Both the position numbers and the translations under genes were made by a program. This document shows positions 47,501 to 57,265 of a DNA stretch of 64,000 nucleotides, in pieces. Source of the stretch: an uncultured SAR86 cluster bacterium (GTDB taxonomy: Bacteria; Pseudomonadota; Gammaproteobacteria; Magnimaribacterales; D2472); assembly GCA_902594515.1 (NCBI GenBank), contig CACJML010000004.1, forward strand, positions 62,001-126,000, read 5' to 3'. Numbering within the stretch: position 1 is the stretch's first letter; each line of letters starts with the position of its first letter. The notes under the pieces were generated by a model, which ran no database searches, was not told where the DNA came from, and worked only from the letters and a program-made list of their open reading frames with translations.

Positions 47501-49048
47501 CTAAGAATTAATAAGAAATAAAACTGCTAAGAGCAAGAAGCCTGCCAACGATAGTCTATTAATGAATTGTTGCTTTGAAATCTCGTGTTTTAATGCTTCG
47601 ACTTTTTTATTCTGATGCTGTGGATTATCTGCAATGGATTTCAAAGCATCTAAGATATTTAAAATATCATTAGGTAAGTTAGCACCCTTTTCCAATATTT
47701 CGTATTTATTTTCCTCAATGTATTTGAGCAATTGCTTGGGATGATACTTATTTCGAATCCAGTCATCTAAATAGGGCTCCGCTATCGACCAAAAATCTAG
47801 TTTTGGATAAATGCTTCTTCCCATACCCTCGATATGAATTAATGTTTTTTGAAGGAGCACCAATGACGGCTGAATTGATAAACCAAAACTGCGGGTACTT
47901 TCAAATAAAAACAGTAACAGCTTTCCGAACTCAATTTCTGCAAGCGGTTTTTCAAAAATTGGCTCACAACAAGATTTAAGTGTCATTTCTAGGTCATAAA
48001 CATCTGAATCTTGATCTACCCATTGATTAGAGATAAATAAATTAGCAAGTTTTTTGTAATCTTGTTTAATTGTGCAACTTAGCATGCGTGCTAGATTATA
48101 AAGGTCTGCATCACTTAGGCTGCCAACAATCGCGCAGTCAACAGCAATATACCTATTCATTTCTGGATTTTTTAAATCAACAAAAATATTGCCTGGATGC
48201 ATGTCGGCATGAAAGAAATTATCTCGAAAAACTTGATCAAGAAAAATTTTGACACCGTTTTCTGCAAGGACCTTTAAATCAACTCCAGCAGCTCTAATTT
48301 TATCAATATCTGTGCATGGAGTTCCGTAGATTCGCTCCATGACAAGAATATTTTTGTTGGTGAATTCTTTATAAACTGATGGAATATAGAGGAGATTTGA
48401 TTCTAAGAAATTTTCTCTTGTTTGTATGGTGTTATTTGCCTCCAATCTCAAATCAATTTCTTTTAAGATTGTTCTTTCGTAGTCATTTACAACTTGATTA
48501 ATCTTTAAGCGGTAACTGTCTTTGAATAAAACCTTAACAAAGAATGCAAATAGCTTAAGAAGCTTTATATTTGAATTAACCTTTTTGGATATATTTGGCC
48601 TAAGAATCTTAATTACTATTTCTTGATTATTTTCGACTAGATTAGCGGTGTGTACTTGCGCAAGTGAAGCCGAGGCCAAGGGCTTTAAATCAAAATTCTT
48701 TATTTTTTTAAACTGTTCGTTTGTAATTGATCTTTTAAATATTTCTAGCGCCACTTCCCCTTCAAATGGCTTACAAGAATCTGTTAGTTTCTGTAGCTCA
48801 AGAGTATATGTCTGAGGAAGGACGTCTGTTCTAGTAGATAAAAGCTGACCAAATTTGATAAATAATGGTCCCATAGATTCAAGAAATGCATTCAATCGTT
48901 CAGAGGATGGTATTTTTTTCTTAAAGAAGTAAAAAATGTTTAAGTAATTTAGTAGCCCAAAAAACTTACTAGTGCCATTTTCAAAGGGGATATTTATTAT
49001 TCCATGATAAAAAGATAAGAAAGTTATTTTAATTGCACCAAAAATCAT
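47501..49048 (-). CDS. ubiB: Ubiquinone biosynthesis kinase-like protein UbiB
   Basis: Atypical ABC1/UbiB protein kinase-like ATPase required for ubiquinone synthesis. The family KxGQ motif appears in PLFIKFGQLLSTRTDVLP near residue 62. LASASLAQVHTA is the Ala-rich loop and FFHADMHPGNIFVD is the catalytic segment. A C-terminal membrane helix (LAGFLLLAVLFLI) anchors it. It has 515 residues. It starts 2 nt after ubiJ. Confidence 0.95.
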   Translation of the reverse strand: MIFGAIKITFLSFYHGIINIPFENGTSKFFGLLNYLNIFYFFKKKIPSSERLNAFLESMGPLFIKFGQLLSTRTDVLPQTYTLELQKLTDSCKPFEGEVALEIFKRSITNEQFKKIKNFDLKPLASASLAQVHTANLVENNQEIVIKILRPNISKKVNSNIKLLKLFAFFVKVLFKDSYRLKINQVVNDYERTILKEIDLRLEANNTIQTRENFLESNLLYIPSVYKEFTNKNILVMERIYGTPCTDIDKIRAAGVDLKVLAENGVKIFLDQVFRDNFFHADMHPGNIFVDLKNPEMNRYIAVDCAIVGSLSDADLYNLARMLSCTIKQDYKKLANLFISNQWVDQDSDVYDLEMTLKSCCEPIFEKPLAEIEFGKLLLFLFESTRSFGLSIQPSLVLLQKTLIHIEGMGRSIYPKLDFWSIAEPYLDDWIRNKYHPKQLLKYIEENKYEILEKGANLPNDILNILDALKSIADNPQHQNKKVEALKHEISKQQFINRLSLAGFLLLAVLFLINS

Positions 49049-49050
49049 TA

Positions 49051-49539
49051 TTAAGATTGTCCTATTCTTTCTGCTCGATCCAGTCTCAAGGCAAATGTTC
49101 TAATATTATTTAAAACTATGTCTTCATTAAGAGCTTTATTGGTTTCGGTCTGCGTGGCTTTTCTTTGTAGCATCATTAATCCAAGCGCCGGTATATCTCC
49201 TAAATGTTTTGCTACCAGATATTCAAAATTTATATTGGTATTTCTAAGCAAGTTAATTAGACCAAGGGCCTTTTCACTATCACCTGATATCCATTCCTGC
49301 TTAAATTCATGTCTCAATAAAAATGACACATCAGTTAGACCGCAGCTGATTTCAAAATCTTTATCATTAGATTTGTTAGTAGAAAGCTGACTCAGTTCTT
49401 CTGATAGAAAAAGATTGAATTTGCAAATGCCAGTGATCTCAAGGTTGGCATTAATAGGATAGAATCTTTTTAAGGCGTTTTTAAAAGTGCTGTTAGATTC
49501 AAATAATTCATCTAAAAAATGTGTCAGCTTTACTTTCAT
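49051..49539 (-). CDS. ubiJ: Ubiquinone biosynthesis accessory factor UbiJ (SCP2 domain)
   Basis: Lipid-binding SCP2-fold protein that scaffolds the soluble Ubi complex with UbiK. It has 162 residues with an N-terminal SCP2-like half and a C-terminal helical region (LGDIPALGLMMLQRKATQ). Sequence conservation is low across the family, so the call rests strongly on its position between ubiE and ubiB. Its ATG shares a base with the ubiE stop. The partner ubiK is at 31.8 kb. Confidence 0.85.
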   Translation of the reverse strand: MKVKLTHFLDELFESNSTFKNALKRFYPINANLEITGICKFNLFLSEELSQLSTNKSNDKDFEISCGLTDVSFLLRHEFKQEWISGDSEKALGLINLLRNTNINFEYLVAKHLGDIPALGLMMLQRKATQTETNKALNEDIVLNNIRTFALRLDRAERIGQS

Positions 49540-50276
49540 TATTTATAAGCCTTATGAATGGCAACGATTCCATTCAATAAATTAAAGAATTTACATTCCT
49601 CAAATCCAGCATCGAGTATCATTTGCTTCAATGTTACTTGGTCAGGATGCATTCTTATTGATTCAGCCAAATATTTATAACTCTCTGAATCATTGGCAAG
49701 AAACTTTCCCATCCTAGGAATGATGTTGAAAGAATACCAATCATAAACTTTTGAAAATAGACTATTTTGTGGTTTCGAAAATTCTAAAACCAAAAGAACT
49801 CCGTTACTCTTTAGGCATCTTCTCATCTCCTTTAATCCATCTTCCTTATTGGTAAAATTTCTCAAGCCAAACCCAACAGTTATTAGATCAAAACTATTAT
49901 CCTTATATGGGAGTGACTCACCGCTCGCTACTGAAAAGTATGTATTTGAATGAAAGTTTTCATTAACTGCCCTCTTGTAACCATTCGATAACATTGATGC
50001 ATTAATGTCTGTCATATGCATTTCTATTGCATTATGTTTATTCAAAAGAATTTTTGGAATGTCACCAGTCCCACTTGCTATGTCCAATACCTTGCTGTCT
50101 GATTTGACTTCACTAAGCTCAATTAAAATTTCTTTCCATAATCTATGCAATCCGAAGGACATCGCATCATTCATTAAATCGTAATTGTCAGCAACTGATG
50201 AAAAAACGCCCCCTACCTTTTTTTCTTTATCTTTTTCATCAACTTGTTCAAAGCCAAAATGTGTTTTTCTATTCAT
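49539..50276 (-). CDS. ubiE: Ubiquinone/menaquinone C-methyltransferase UbiE
   Basis: SAM-dependent C-methylation of the quinone ring. The N-terminal THFGFEQVDEKDKEKKVGGVFSSVADNYDLMNDAMSFG block is diagnostic; SAM binding is at LDIASGTGDI (about residue 64) and the GFGLRNFTNKEDGLKEMRRCLK segment is conserved. It has 245 residues, normal. It overlaps rsgA by 8 nt. Its methyl donor is made by metK in the riboswitch-controlled operon. Confidence 0.96.
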   Translation of the reverse strand: MNRKTHFGFEQVDEKDKEKKVGGVFSSVADNYDLMNDAMSFGLHRLWKEILIELSEVKSDSKVLDIASGTGDIPKILLNKHNAIEMHMTDINASMLSNGYKRAVNENFHSNTYFSVASGESLPYKDNSFDLITVGFGLRNFTNKEDGLKEMRRCLKSNGVLLVLEFSKPQNSLFSKVYDWYSFNIIPRMGKFLANDSESYKYLAESIRMHPDQVTLKQMILDAGFEECKFFNLLNGIVAIHKAYK

Positions 50277-51132
50277 CTATATTTTTTACTAATTCTAGGA
50301 AGCTATCATACCTTGACTGATTGATTAGGCCCTCTTCGACTCCTTCTTTAACAAAGCATCCTTTATCCTTTTTATGACCGCAGTTTCTAAATTGACATTT
50401 TTTTGAGGCCTCTGTTATCTCATGGAAAACATTTTTTATTGAACTTTTACTTACTGGACCTTGTTCAATATCTCTTACGCCTGGCGAGTCAATAATAGAC
50501 CCATCAACGTTTTCCACTTTGAATAGCCTAGATGTTGAAGTGGTATGTTGACCGTGTTCATTCGATAAGACTTTAGTTTTCAGATTTATTCCGGTAAGTG
50601 CACCGGTAAGAGAAGTCTTGCCAACACCTGATTGACCAACAAAGATGCAAGTTCTATTTTCGAGATGATTTTTTAATTCTGAAATGCCAAAATTTTCTTT
50701 GAAAGAAGTGATGAAGTAAGGAAGATTTAGCTTGGCGTATAGATCTTTTGTATCCTCAAATTCTTGCGATAAATCTAGATCAGATTTATTAAAAACTAAG
50801 AATGGCTCTAGTTTTGCTCCATCAGCAATTGTTAACCACTTATCAATAAATAATCTTGGTGCTAGAGGAACTGAAGCAAGAATAATGCCAATATTAGTTA
50901 GATTCGCTGCCAATAACCTTTTCTTTTGCCCACGAAATCTATACAAAGCACTTGATCTGTCATGAATTTTACTAATGATTGCACTAGATGATTGTACAAG
51001 TATCTCAACATTGTCTCCAACAGCTACTTCATGGTTTTTTGGGGTCATACAGTTGTATGTTTTTTCTTCAGACAGCACCAAGCAAGAATTTGTGTAAAAC
51101 TCTATTACTTTGCCAATTTGAACTTTTTCCAT
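50269..51132 (-). CDS. rsgA: Small ribosomal subunit biogenesis GTPase RsgA
   Basis: Circularly permuted GTPase that checks late 30S maturation. After an OB-fold (1-75) the motifs appear in permuted order: G4 NKSD (about 115), G1 GQSGVGKTSL (about 168) and G3 DSPGVRD (about 216). The C-terminal zinc knuckle is C-x5-C-x-H-x5-C (CQFRNCGHKKDKGC). It has 287 residues, shorter than E. coli (350) mainly at the N-terminus. It is divergent from orn (40 nt), the pairing found in E. coli. Confidence 0.94.
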   Translation of the reverse strand: MEKVQIGKVIEFYTNSCLVLSEEKTYNCMTPKNHEVAVGDNVEILVQSSSAIISKIHDRSSALYRFRGQKKRLLAANLTNIGIILASVPLAPRLFIDKWLTIADGAKLEPFLVFNKSDLDLSQEFEDTKDLYAKLNLPYFITSFKENFGISELKNHLENRTCIFVGQSGVGKTSLTGALTGINLKTKVLSNEHGQHTTSTSRLFKVENVDGSIIDSPGVRDIEQGPVSKSSIKNVFHEITEASKKCQFRNCGHKKDKGCFVKEGVEEGLINQSRYDSFLELVKNIDE

Positions 51133-51172
51133 TTAAGACACAAAATACACCTATTTTAGGACATAACAGTTA

Positions 51173-51721
51173 ATGCCATCTCAATTATCTAATAAAAATC
51201 TTATTTGGCTCGATTTGGAGATGACCGGTCTTGATCCAGAGCATGAGAGGATTATTGAAATTGCAACGATTATCACTGATTCTGAACTTAACATTATTGC
51301 CGAAGGTCCCAACTTGGTAATCAATCAAAATAAATCGCTTTTAGACTCTATGGATGATTGGAATCAGAAACAACATGGTTCAACCGGTTTAATTGACGCA
51401 GTTAAAATTAGTAACATCACAGAACAAATGGCAGAAATTGAGACCTTAGATTTTATTTCTAAGTATGTTGGTCAAAAAAAATCTCCAATGTGCGGGAATA
51501 CCGTTTCTCATGATCGAAGATTTCTTTCTAAATACATGCCGCAACTTGAGGCGTATTTTAATTATCGGCACATTGACGTTTCCTCTGTAAAGGAAGTAAT
51601 TACCCGGTGGTCTAATAATGCTCAAGCATACGAGAAGAACAGCTGTCATCGCGCTCAAGATGATATTAGAGAGTCCATTAATGAGTTGCGATTTTATAAA
51701 AAAGAATTTTTTAGGATTTAG
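51173..51721 (+). CDS. orn: Oligoribonuclease
   Basis: DEDD 3'-5' exonuclease that finishes degradation of di- and oligoribonucleotides, including pGpG. ExoI is LIWLDLEMTGLDPE, ExoII GNTVSHDRRFL, ExoIII SCHRAQDDIRESINEL. It has 182 residues, matching E. coli (181). It is divergent from rsgA, and its 3' end overlaps the opposed phosphatase gene by 11 nt. Confidence 0.96.
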   Translation: MPSQLSNKNLIWLDLEMTGLDPEHERIIEIATIITDSELNIIAEGPNLVINQNKSLLDSMDDWNQKQHGSTGLIDAVKISNITEQMAEIETLDFISKYVGQKKSPMCGNTVSHDRRFLSKYMPQLEAYFNYRHIDVSSVKEVITRWSNNAQAYEKNSCHRAQDDIRESINELRFYKKEFFRI

Positions 51722-53312
51722 GATCTATAGTAAAAGTTTTAGAAAAAGAGATTTCTGCAGATTTTTCCAACACAGATTCTATAAATTTAAAAGTTCCCTT
51801 AAGGATAGATTCATTCAAGTAAATTTTTGTATACCCTCTGTGAGAAGTATTTACCCACTTTATCTCTTTATTTGCATTAATAATTCCTTGCTCGAGTTCT
51901 CCTGGGTTGACCCCATTTAGATATTCACTTAGCCCAGGAGAAGTAACGGAGGGAGTTCCAAATTCATAACCAATATGCTCTTCAGCATTGTTAAAAAGTT
52001 TTGAAAACCATGCGTTATGCGTATCACCAGCCAAACTAATTAACTTTGAATTATTGTTATTAAATAGAGAAAAGATTCTATCTCGCTCTGCAGGATATCC
52101 ATCCCATGCATCTAAGTTGCTTGGCAATCCAAGCTTTAACAAAGGTAGATATTGTTTAACCTCCTCTGAAAGGTTGCTGTTAGAAAGTGCAGATGAAATA
52201 TCAGGAAATTTTAATTTTGTCATTAAGACTTGCTGGCCTAGGATATTCCAAGCGACTTCTGAGTTGCCATAAGTATCTGCCAACCAACTAAATTGCGGTT
52301 CCCCAATTAATTTTCTCTCTTTATTCAGAAGATCATTGTAAAAACTATCCATATCAAATTGACCGGAGGAAAAATAGTTTCTTGGATCAATTTGTTTGTC
52401 TCTGTTGTTCTGTCTTGTATCAAGCATGACTAAATTCAGAAGCGAACCAACTTTAAATGATCGATAAATATTTCTCTTATTTGTATTTTCTCTTATTGGC
52501 ATCCATTCTAAATATGCCTTAATGGCGTTTGATTTCCGTTCAAGGAAGCTCCCCTCTGATGCATCATGATTTTCTGCACCGTACTTCCAAGTATCGTTTG
52601 TAATCTCGTGATCATCCCAAACTGCAATCAAGGGATGAGTAGCGTGTAATAGTTGTGATTGAGGATCTTTTTTATATTGAGCATGACGTTTTCTGTAATC
52701 AGATAAAGTGAGTATTTCATGACGAGGCTCCGGAATGCGGTTTAACAGCTGTGCATTTTCAGTTGCATATCCATCCATAGGATATTCGTATAAATAGTCA
52801 CCAAGATGAATCCAAAAATCTATTTCTTCATATGCACAGGCTTCATAGACATTAAAATAACCTGCAGGAAAATTTGAACAACTCATGACAGCAAAGCTTG
52901 TTTCTTTTGCTGAATCATCCAGAAGCTTAGCTCTGCCAATATCTGAAGTTAATCGATCACTACGAAATCGGTAAAAAAAATATTTGTTTTTACCAAAGCT
53001 AAAATTTGGTTTGTAATCATATTTAACACAGTAGTCAGTATCAAAAGTCGTAGTTATTTTTTTACTAAATACGATGTTTGTGAAATTTTTATTAAGTGAA
53101 ACTTCTAAGTTACATACTATTGGGCCTGGGGATATAGGAGTAGCTCTTGTCCATAGAATAATGCTTTTATTTGTTGGATCACCGCTGGCTACTCCATGAT
53201 AAAAACCTTTAATATTTGATTGCGCTCTTATGGGATTTCTAAGCCCAGCACAACTTGCCGATGCAGCAGCGAGACCTAATGCAGAAATTTTAAGAACTTC
53301 TCTTCTTTTCAC
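51711..53312 (-). CDS. PhoD-family alkaline phosphatase/phosphodiesterase, Tat-exported
   Basis: Calcium/iron-type PhoD phosphatase family. The N-terminus has a twin-arginine signal (MKRREVLKISALGLAAA), suggesting export by the Tat genes 4-6 kb away. The N-terminal PhoD domain has FYHGVASGDPTNKSIILWTRATP. Metal-site motifs are HLGDYLYEYP, AVWDDHEITND and SLAGDTHNAWF. It has 533 residues, normal. It probably releases phosphate from organic esters in the periplasm or outside. No pho regulator or transporter is adjacent. Confidence 0.9.
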   Translation of the reverse strand: MKRREVLKISALGLAAASASCAGLRNPIRAQSNIKGFYHGVASGDPTNKSIILWTRATPISPGPIVCNLEVSLNKNFTNIVFSKKITTTFDTDYCVKYDYKPNFSFGKNKYFFYRFRSDRLTSDIGRAKLLDDSAKETSFAVMSCSNFPAGYFNVYEACAYEEIDFWIHLGDYLYEYPMDGYATENAQLLNRIPEPRHEILTLSDYRKRHAQYKKDPQSQLLHATHPLIAVWDDHEITNDTWKYGAENHDASEGSFLERKSNAIKAYLEWMPIRENTNKRNIYRSFKVGSLLNLVMLDTRQNNRDKQIDPRNYFSSGQFDMDSFYNDLLNKERKLIGEPQFSWLADTYGNSEVAWNILGQQVLMTKLKFPDISSALSNSNLSEEVKQYLPLLKLGLPSNLDAWDGYPAERDRIFSLFNNNNSKLISLAGDTHNAWFSKLFNNAEEHIGYEFGTPSVTSPGLSEYLNGVNPGELEQGIINANKEIKWVNTSHRGYTKIYLNESILKGTFKFIESVLEKSAEISFSKTFTIDPKS

Positions 53313-53361
53313 ATAACTATATTAACTCTACAGAGTAACTAATATGTGAAATTTCGGTAAC

Positions 53362-53691
53362 TTAATCTTGCTTAGATTGAGGCTGTATATTTATAGGGAA
53401 AGGCGTAACTTGGTTTTTAGTTTGTTTAATTTTAGCTTCTCCAGATTCAGCAACCTCATCTATTCTGATAATGGCATTGATGGGCAAGTAAGACCTTTCA
53501 ACACTCTTAAATTCATTCTTCAACTTTTCGTTTGAAGGATCTACTACTAGCTGTTTATTTTTATTAAATATATACTCTTCAACCTCTATGAAACCATACA
53601 TATCGCTTTGATAAATCTGTTTGGCAAAAATTTCATAGATTTCTCCAAGTTGAAGAAATATTATTTTATAGATTGTCTTTTTATTAGCCAT
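53362..53691 (-). CDS. DUF1820 family protein
   Basis: A 109-residue protein of the DUF1820 type, usually next to miaB in Pseudomonas and relatives. Recognisable segments are IYKIIFLQLGEIYEIFAKQIYQSD, GFIEVEEYIF, VVDPSNEKLKNEF and INAIIRIDEV, ending with VTPFPI. No signal or membrane helix is visible. Function unknown. It is divergent from miaB with a 10-nt gap, so the two promoters must overlap each other's coding region. Confidence 0.85.
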   Translation of the reverse strand: MANKKTIYKIIFLQLGEIYEIFAKQIYQSDMYGFIEVEEYIFNKNKQLVVDPSNEKLKNEFKSVERSYLPINAIIRIDEVAESGEAKIKQTKNQVTPFPINIQPQSKQD

Positions 53692-53701
53692 AATTAGTTA
53701 T

Positions 53702-55024
53702 ATGGGTACTAAACTTTATATTAAAACCTATGGTTGTCAAATGAATGAATATGACACCCAGAAGACTGTAGAAATCCTAAAAAAGGAAAAAAATATTGAG
53801 CTAACGCAGTCACCGGATGATGCTGAAATTATTCTTCTAAATACTTGCTCTATAAGGGAAAAGGCTGAAGAAAAGGTTTATTCAGAGCTAGGAAGAATTA
53901 ATAAACTGAAAGAAATGAACCCAAATTTAAAAATTGGGGTCGGTGGTTGTGTTGCCTCGCAAGAGGGAGAAAATATTTTCAAAAGAGCGCCTTATGTAGA
54001 TCTTATTTTTGGACCTCAAACACTCCACAAGGTGCCTGAACTATTAGATCAAGAAGATAAAATTAAAGCTGTTGATGTATCTTTCCCGATAGAGGAAAAG
54101 TTTGACTCACTGTTGCTACCTGAGGCATCAGGCCCTTCCAGTTTTGTTTCAATTATGGAGGGCTGTTCAAAATTTTGTACTTTTTGCGTTGTGCCCTATA
54201 CCAGGGGCGAAGAAGTTAGCCGAAAACCAAGGCAAATCTTTGATGAAGTAGCAAGATTAGCTGAGCAGGGTGTCAAAGAAATAGTTTTTGTTGGTCAAAA
54301 TGTAAATAGCTACAAATATTCTGAGAGTGGCAGAATCCTTGGTTTAGCAGATTTAATTCAAATAAGTGCGGAAATTAATGGCATTGAACGCATAAGATAT
54401 ACAACCTCACATCCTCTTGATATGAGTAACGATTTAATAGAAATATATAAGTATGTGCCTCAGTTGGTTGATCACCTCCATCTACCAGTTCAATCAGGGT
54501 CAGATAAAGTTCTTTTAGATATGAAAAGAAATTATTCTTTTGATGATTATCTATCTATTATTCAGAAGCTTAAAAAAATAAGACCAAGTATTAAAATTTC
54601 TTCAGATTTTATTGTTGGTTTTCCAACAGAAACTAAGGAAGATTTTAAAATGACCATGAACTTAGTTAATGAAGTAAAATTCGATGCCTCCTTCAGTTTC
54701 ATCTTTTCTGCCAGACCAGGAACACCGGCTGCAAAGCTAGGAGATTGCTCAACATTAGATGAAAAAAAAGAGAGGCTGTATGAACTTCAATCAAGGTTAA
54801 ATGAGTTTCAGGCCTCATACAGTAAAGAATTGGAAGGAACAATTCAAAGGTGTCTTGTAACTGATTTATCAAAGAAAAATTCACGGGAAATGCAAGCAAG
54901 AACAGAATGTAACAGAGTGGTAAATTTCCACTTCCAAAATCCAAATATTCTAGGTAAATTAGTAGATATAAAAATTGATGAAGCACTTTCCAACTCTCTC
55001 AAAGGCACCCTTTTTACTCAATAG
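53702..55024 (+). CDS. miaB: tRNA-2-methylthio-N6-dimethylallyladenosine synthase
   Basis: Radical SAM methylthiotransferase modifying i6A37 of tRNAs. The N-terminal cluster domain has C12 (TYGCQMN) with NTCSIREKAEEK and VGGCVASQEG. The radical SAM motif CxxxCxxC is in CSKFCTFCVVPYTRG, and a C-terminal TRAM domain is at about 375-440. It has 440 residues. It begins the miaB-phoH-ybeY-corC-lnt cluster found in most gammaproteobacteria. Confidence 0.96.
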   Translation: MGTKLYIKTYGCQMNEYDTQKTVEILKKEKNIELTQSPDDAEIILLNTCSIREKAEEKVYSELGRINKLKEMNPNLKIGVGGCVASQEGENIFKRAPYVDLIFGPQTLHKVPELLDQEDKIKAVDVSFPIEEKFDSLLLPEASGPSSFVSIMEGCSKFCTFCVVPYTRGEEVSRKPRQIFDEVARLAEQGVKEIVFVGQNVNSYKYSESGRILGLADLIQISAEINGIERIRYTTSHPLDMSNDLIEIYKYVPQLVDHLHLPVQSGSDKVLLDMKRNYSFDDYLSIIQKLKKIRPSIKISSDFIVGFPTETKEDFKMTMNLVNEVKFDASFSFIFSARPGTPAAKLGDCSTLDEKKERLYELQSRLNEFQASYSKELEGTIQRCLVTDLSKKNSREMQARTECNRVVNFHFQNPNILGKLVDIKIDEALSNSLKGTLFTQ

Positions 55025-55027
55025 TTA

Positions 55028-55984
55028 ATGCAAGACCAGCAGACCTCCTCCTTACATCTTAAACTAGAGCCCGAGAACCCAAAGTATATTGCCGCATTTG
55101 TTGGAGAGTTAAACGGCAACATAAAATTGATAGAAGATAAATTTTCTGTCAGGATTTTCCATAAAGGTAATGAAATTAAAATCGAAGGTGACGAAAAGGT
55201 TATTGAAGAGGCCTCCAATACCATTCAAAATCTTTATGCCAACTGTTGTTCAGGAATTGAGCTATCAAGTGATATTATTCACGCCGCATTAAATAACAAA
55301 AAAGAAGATTTAAGGTCATTGAAAGAATACGTCATTAAAACCCCAAGAAAACAAATTTCACCAAGAACTACTAACCAGGAAAATTATTTAGCAAGCATAG
55401 ACAAGCATGAAATTAATTTCGGTGTAGGACCAGCTGGTACGGGTAAAACCTATCTAGCAGTTGCAAAGGCAATAGAATTTTTGCTTTTAGAAAAGGTGGA
55501 TAAGATAGTGCTTATAAGGCCAGCGGTCGAGGCGGGTGAGAAGCTAGGGTTCTTGCCTGGAGATTTAAATCAAAAAGTAGACCCATATTTGAGGCCACTT
55601 TACGATGCTTTATTTGAAATGTTAGGAGTTGATAAAGCTAATAGATTATTTGAAAGAGATATCATTGAGTTAGCTCCATTAGCTTATTTGCGAGGTAGAA
55701 CACTCAATAATGCATTTATTATTATGGATGAAAGTCAAAATACCACCATTGATCAGATGAAGATGTTTCTTACAAGAACAGGCTTTGGTTCATATGTTGT
55801 TGTAAATGGAGATATGTCACAAGTAGACCTTCCAAAAAATGTTCTATCTGGATTAAGGCATGCTATTGGAGTTCTAAAGGATGTTAATGGTATATCTATT
55901 ACAGAATTTAATTCCAAAGATGTTGTAAGGCACCCATTGGTTAAAAAAATAATCGATGCTTATGCTGACCATGAGAACTCCTAA
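55028..55984 (+). CDS. ybeZ: PhoH-like ATPase (YbeZ)
   Basis: P-loop ATPase/putative RNA helicase-like protein of the PhoH family, linked to ribosome maturation with YbeY. An N-terminal KH-like region precedes the Walker A GPAGTGKTYLA (about residue 137), Walker B FIIMDESQN (about 235) and the GDMSQVDLP segment. It has 318 residues. It lies between miaB (3 nt) and ybeY (5 nt). Confidence 0.93.
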   Translation: MQDQQTSSLHLKLEPENPKYIAAFVGELNGNIKLIEDKFSVRIFHKGNEIKIEGDEKVIEEASNTIQNLYANCCSGIELSSDIIHAALNNKKEDLRSLKEYVIKTPRKQISPRTTNQENYLASIDKHEINFGVGPAGTGKTYLAVAKAIEFLLLEKVDKIVLIRPAVEAGEKLGFLPGDLNQKVDPYLRPLYDALFEMLGVDKANRLFERDIIELAPLAYLRGRTLNNAFIIMDESQNTTIDQMKMFLTRTGFGSYVVVNGDMSQVDLPKNVLSGLRHAIGVLKDVNGISITEFNSKDVVRHPLVKKIIDAYADHENS

Positions 55985-55989
55985 AATTC

Positions 55990-56436
55990 ATGCCATTGAA
56001 TATATTTAACAATACAGATTTAGATATACGTTCTTTCAAGAGCGAGATGAATAAATTAGTAGATAAACTATTAAAAGATATGAACTCAAAACAAAATGTA
56101 AATCTCAATATCGTCGATGATGCAGAGATGCAAAAACTTAATAAAACATTTCGCAACAAAGATATGCCGACAAATGTACTGGCTTTTCCAAACATAGGTA
56201 TCGGTGCAGATGATGAGCTTGGTGATATAGCTATCAATACAGATGCTGTAACAAGAGAATCAAATCAACAGAATATAACAACCAGAGATAGATTCTTGCA
56301 TTTGCTGGCACATGGAACTTTGCATCTTTTTGGATATGATCACAAAGAAAATAATGAAGCAGAAGCCATGGAAGAACTTGAAATAAAATACCTTAAAGAC
56401 TTTAATATAAGGAATCCATATACATATGAAATCTGA
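55990..56436 (+). CDS. ybeY: Endoribonuclease YbeY
   Basis: Single-strand endoribonuclease of 16S rRNA 3'-end maturation and ribosome quality control. The zinc motif H-x3-H-x5-H is HGTLHLFGYDH near residue 116. The TFRNKDMPTNVLAFP block is typical. It has 148 residues. It overlaps corC by 11 nt. Confidence 0.95.
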   Translation: MPLNIFNNTDLDIRSFKSEMNKLVDKLLKDMNSKQNVNLNIVDDAEMQKLNKTFRNKDMPTNVLAFPNIGIGADDELGDIAINTDAVTRESNQQNITTRDRFLHLLAHGTLHLFGYDHKENNEAEAMEELEIKYLKDFNIRNPYTYEI

Positions 56437-57265
56437 AGAAGAAAAACCTCCGTCGACAGCATTTAAAAAGCTAAAAAATCTAATATCTTTTAAACCTAAA
56501 TCTCTAAATGAGGTCTCAGAGGTCTTACAGCATGCGCTTAATACAAATATTATTGATAAAGAAGCCCAATTAATAGCTGAGAAGGCTATACGGCTTGGAG
56601 ATACAACTTTGAAGGAAATAATGATTCCAAAGGTTGAAATGGTCACAGTTGATGTAAATGAAAGCCAAGATATATTTATAAATAGAATTATCGAATCTGG
56701 GCACTCAAGGTACCCAGTTATGGGCGAAAATAAGAATGAGGTTAAGGGCCTGCTTTTAGCCAAGGACATATTACCCGCTTTGCATTCTAAAACCCCCATT
56801 TCTTTAGAAAAATTAACAAGAAATATAAAAGTAGTTCCTGAGAATAAGAAAGCCGACACTATGCTTGAAGAATTTAAAAATGACAGATCTCATATGGCAG
56901 TGGTAATAGATGAGTATGGATCAGTATCAGGCTTGATAACCATCGAAGATGTTCTTGAGGAATTAGTCGGAGAAATTGAAGATGAACATGATACCGGCGA
57001 CGTTGATGAATTAATTCAAGTGAGTCCTACTGAATATATTGCTGACGCTAGATTAGATATAAATGTATTCGAGAAAAAATTTGACTTAAAGTTTGATGAT
57101 CTTGACGCAGAAACTGTCGGTGGATTATTTATTCATAAATTAGGTTTGCTGCCAAAGGTTGGTGATAGGATTGAAGTTAACAATATGACTTTAGCTGTCA
57201 CAGCTGCTGATAAAAGGAAAGTTAAAAAGATTGGCATCACAATTAATAAACCAACGTCTGATTAA
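56426..57265 (+). CDS. ybeX: CorC/YbeX-type CBS-domain protein
   Basis: Soluble CBS-pair protein with a C-terminal transporter-associated (CorC_HlyC) domain, implicated in magnesium/cobalt handling or ribosome metabolism. CBS1 is at about 62-120 (IMIPKVEMVTVDVN...HSRYPVMGENKNEVKGLLLAKDIL). CBS2 covers about 125-182 (HMAVVIDEYGSVSGLITIEDVLEELVGEIEDEHD). The CorC_HlyC domain follows at about 195-275. It has 279 residues and no membrane helix. Its end overlaps lnt. Confidence 0.92.
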   Translation: MKSEEEKPPSTAFKKLKNLISFKPKSLNEVSEVLQHALNTNIIDKEAQLIAEKAIRLGDTTLKEIMIPKVEMVTVDVNESQDIFINRIIESGHSRYPVMGENKNEVKGLLLAKDILPALHSKTPISLEKLTRNIKVVPENKKADTMLEEFKNDRSHMAVVIDEYGSVSGLITIEDVLEELVGEIEDEHDTGDVDELIQVSPTEYIADARLDINVFEKKFDLKFDDLDAETVGGLFIHKLGLLPKVGDRIEVNNMTLAVTAADKRKVKKIGITINKPTSD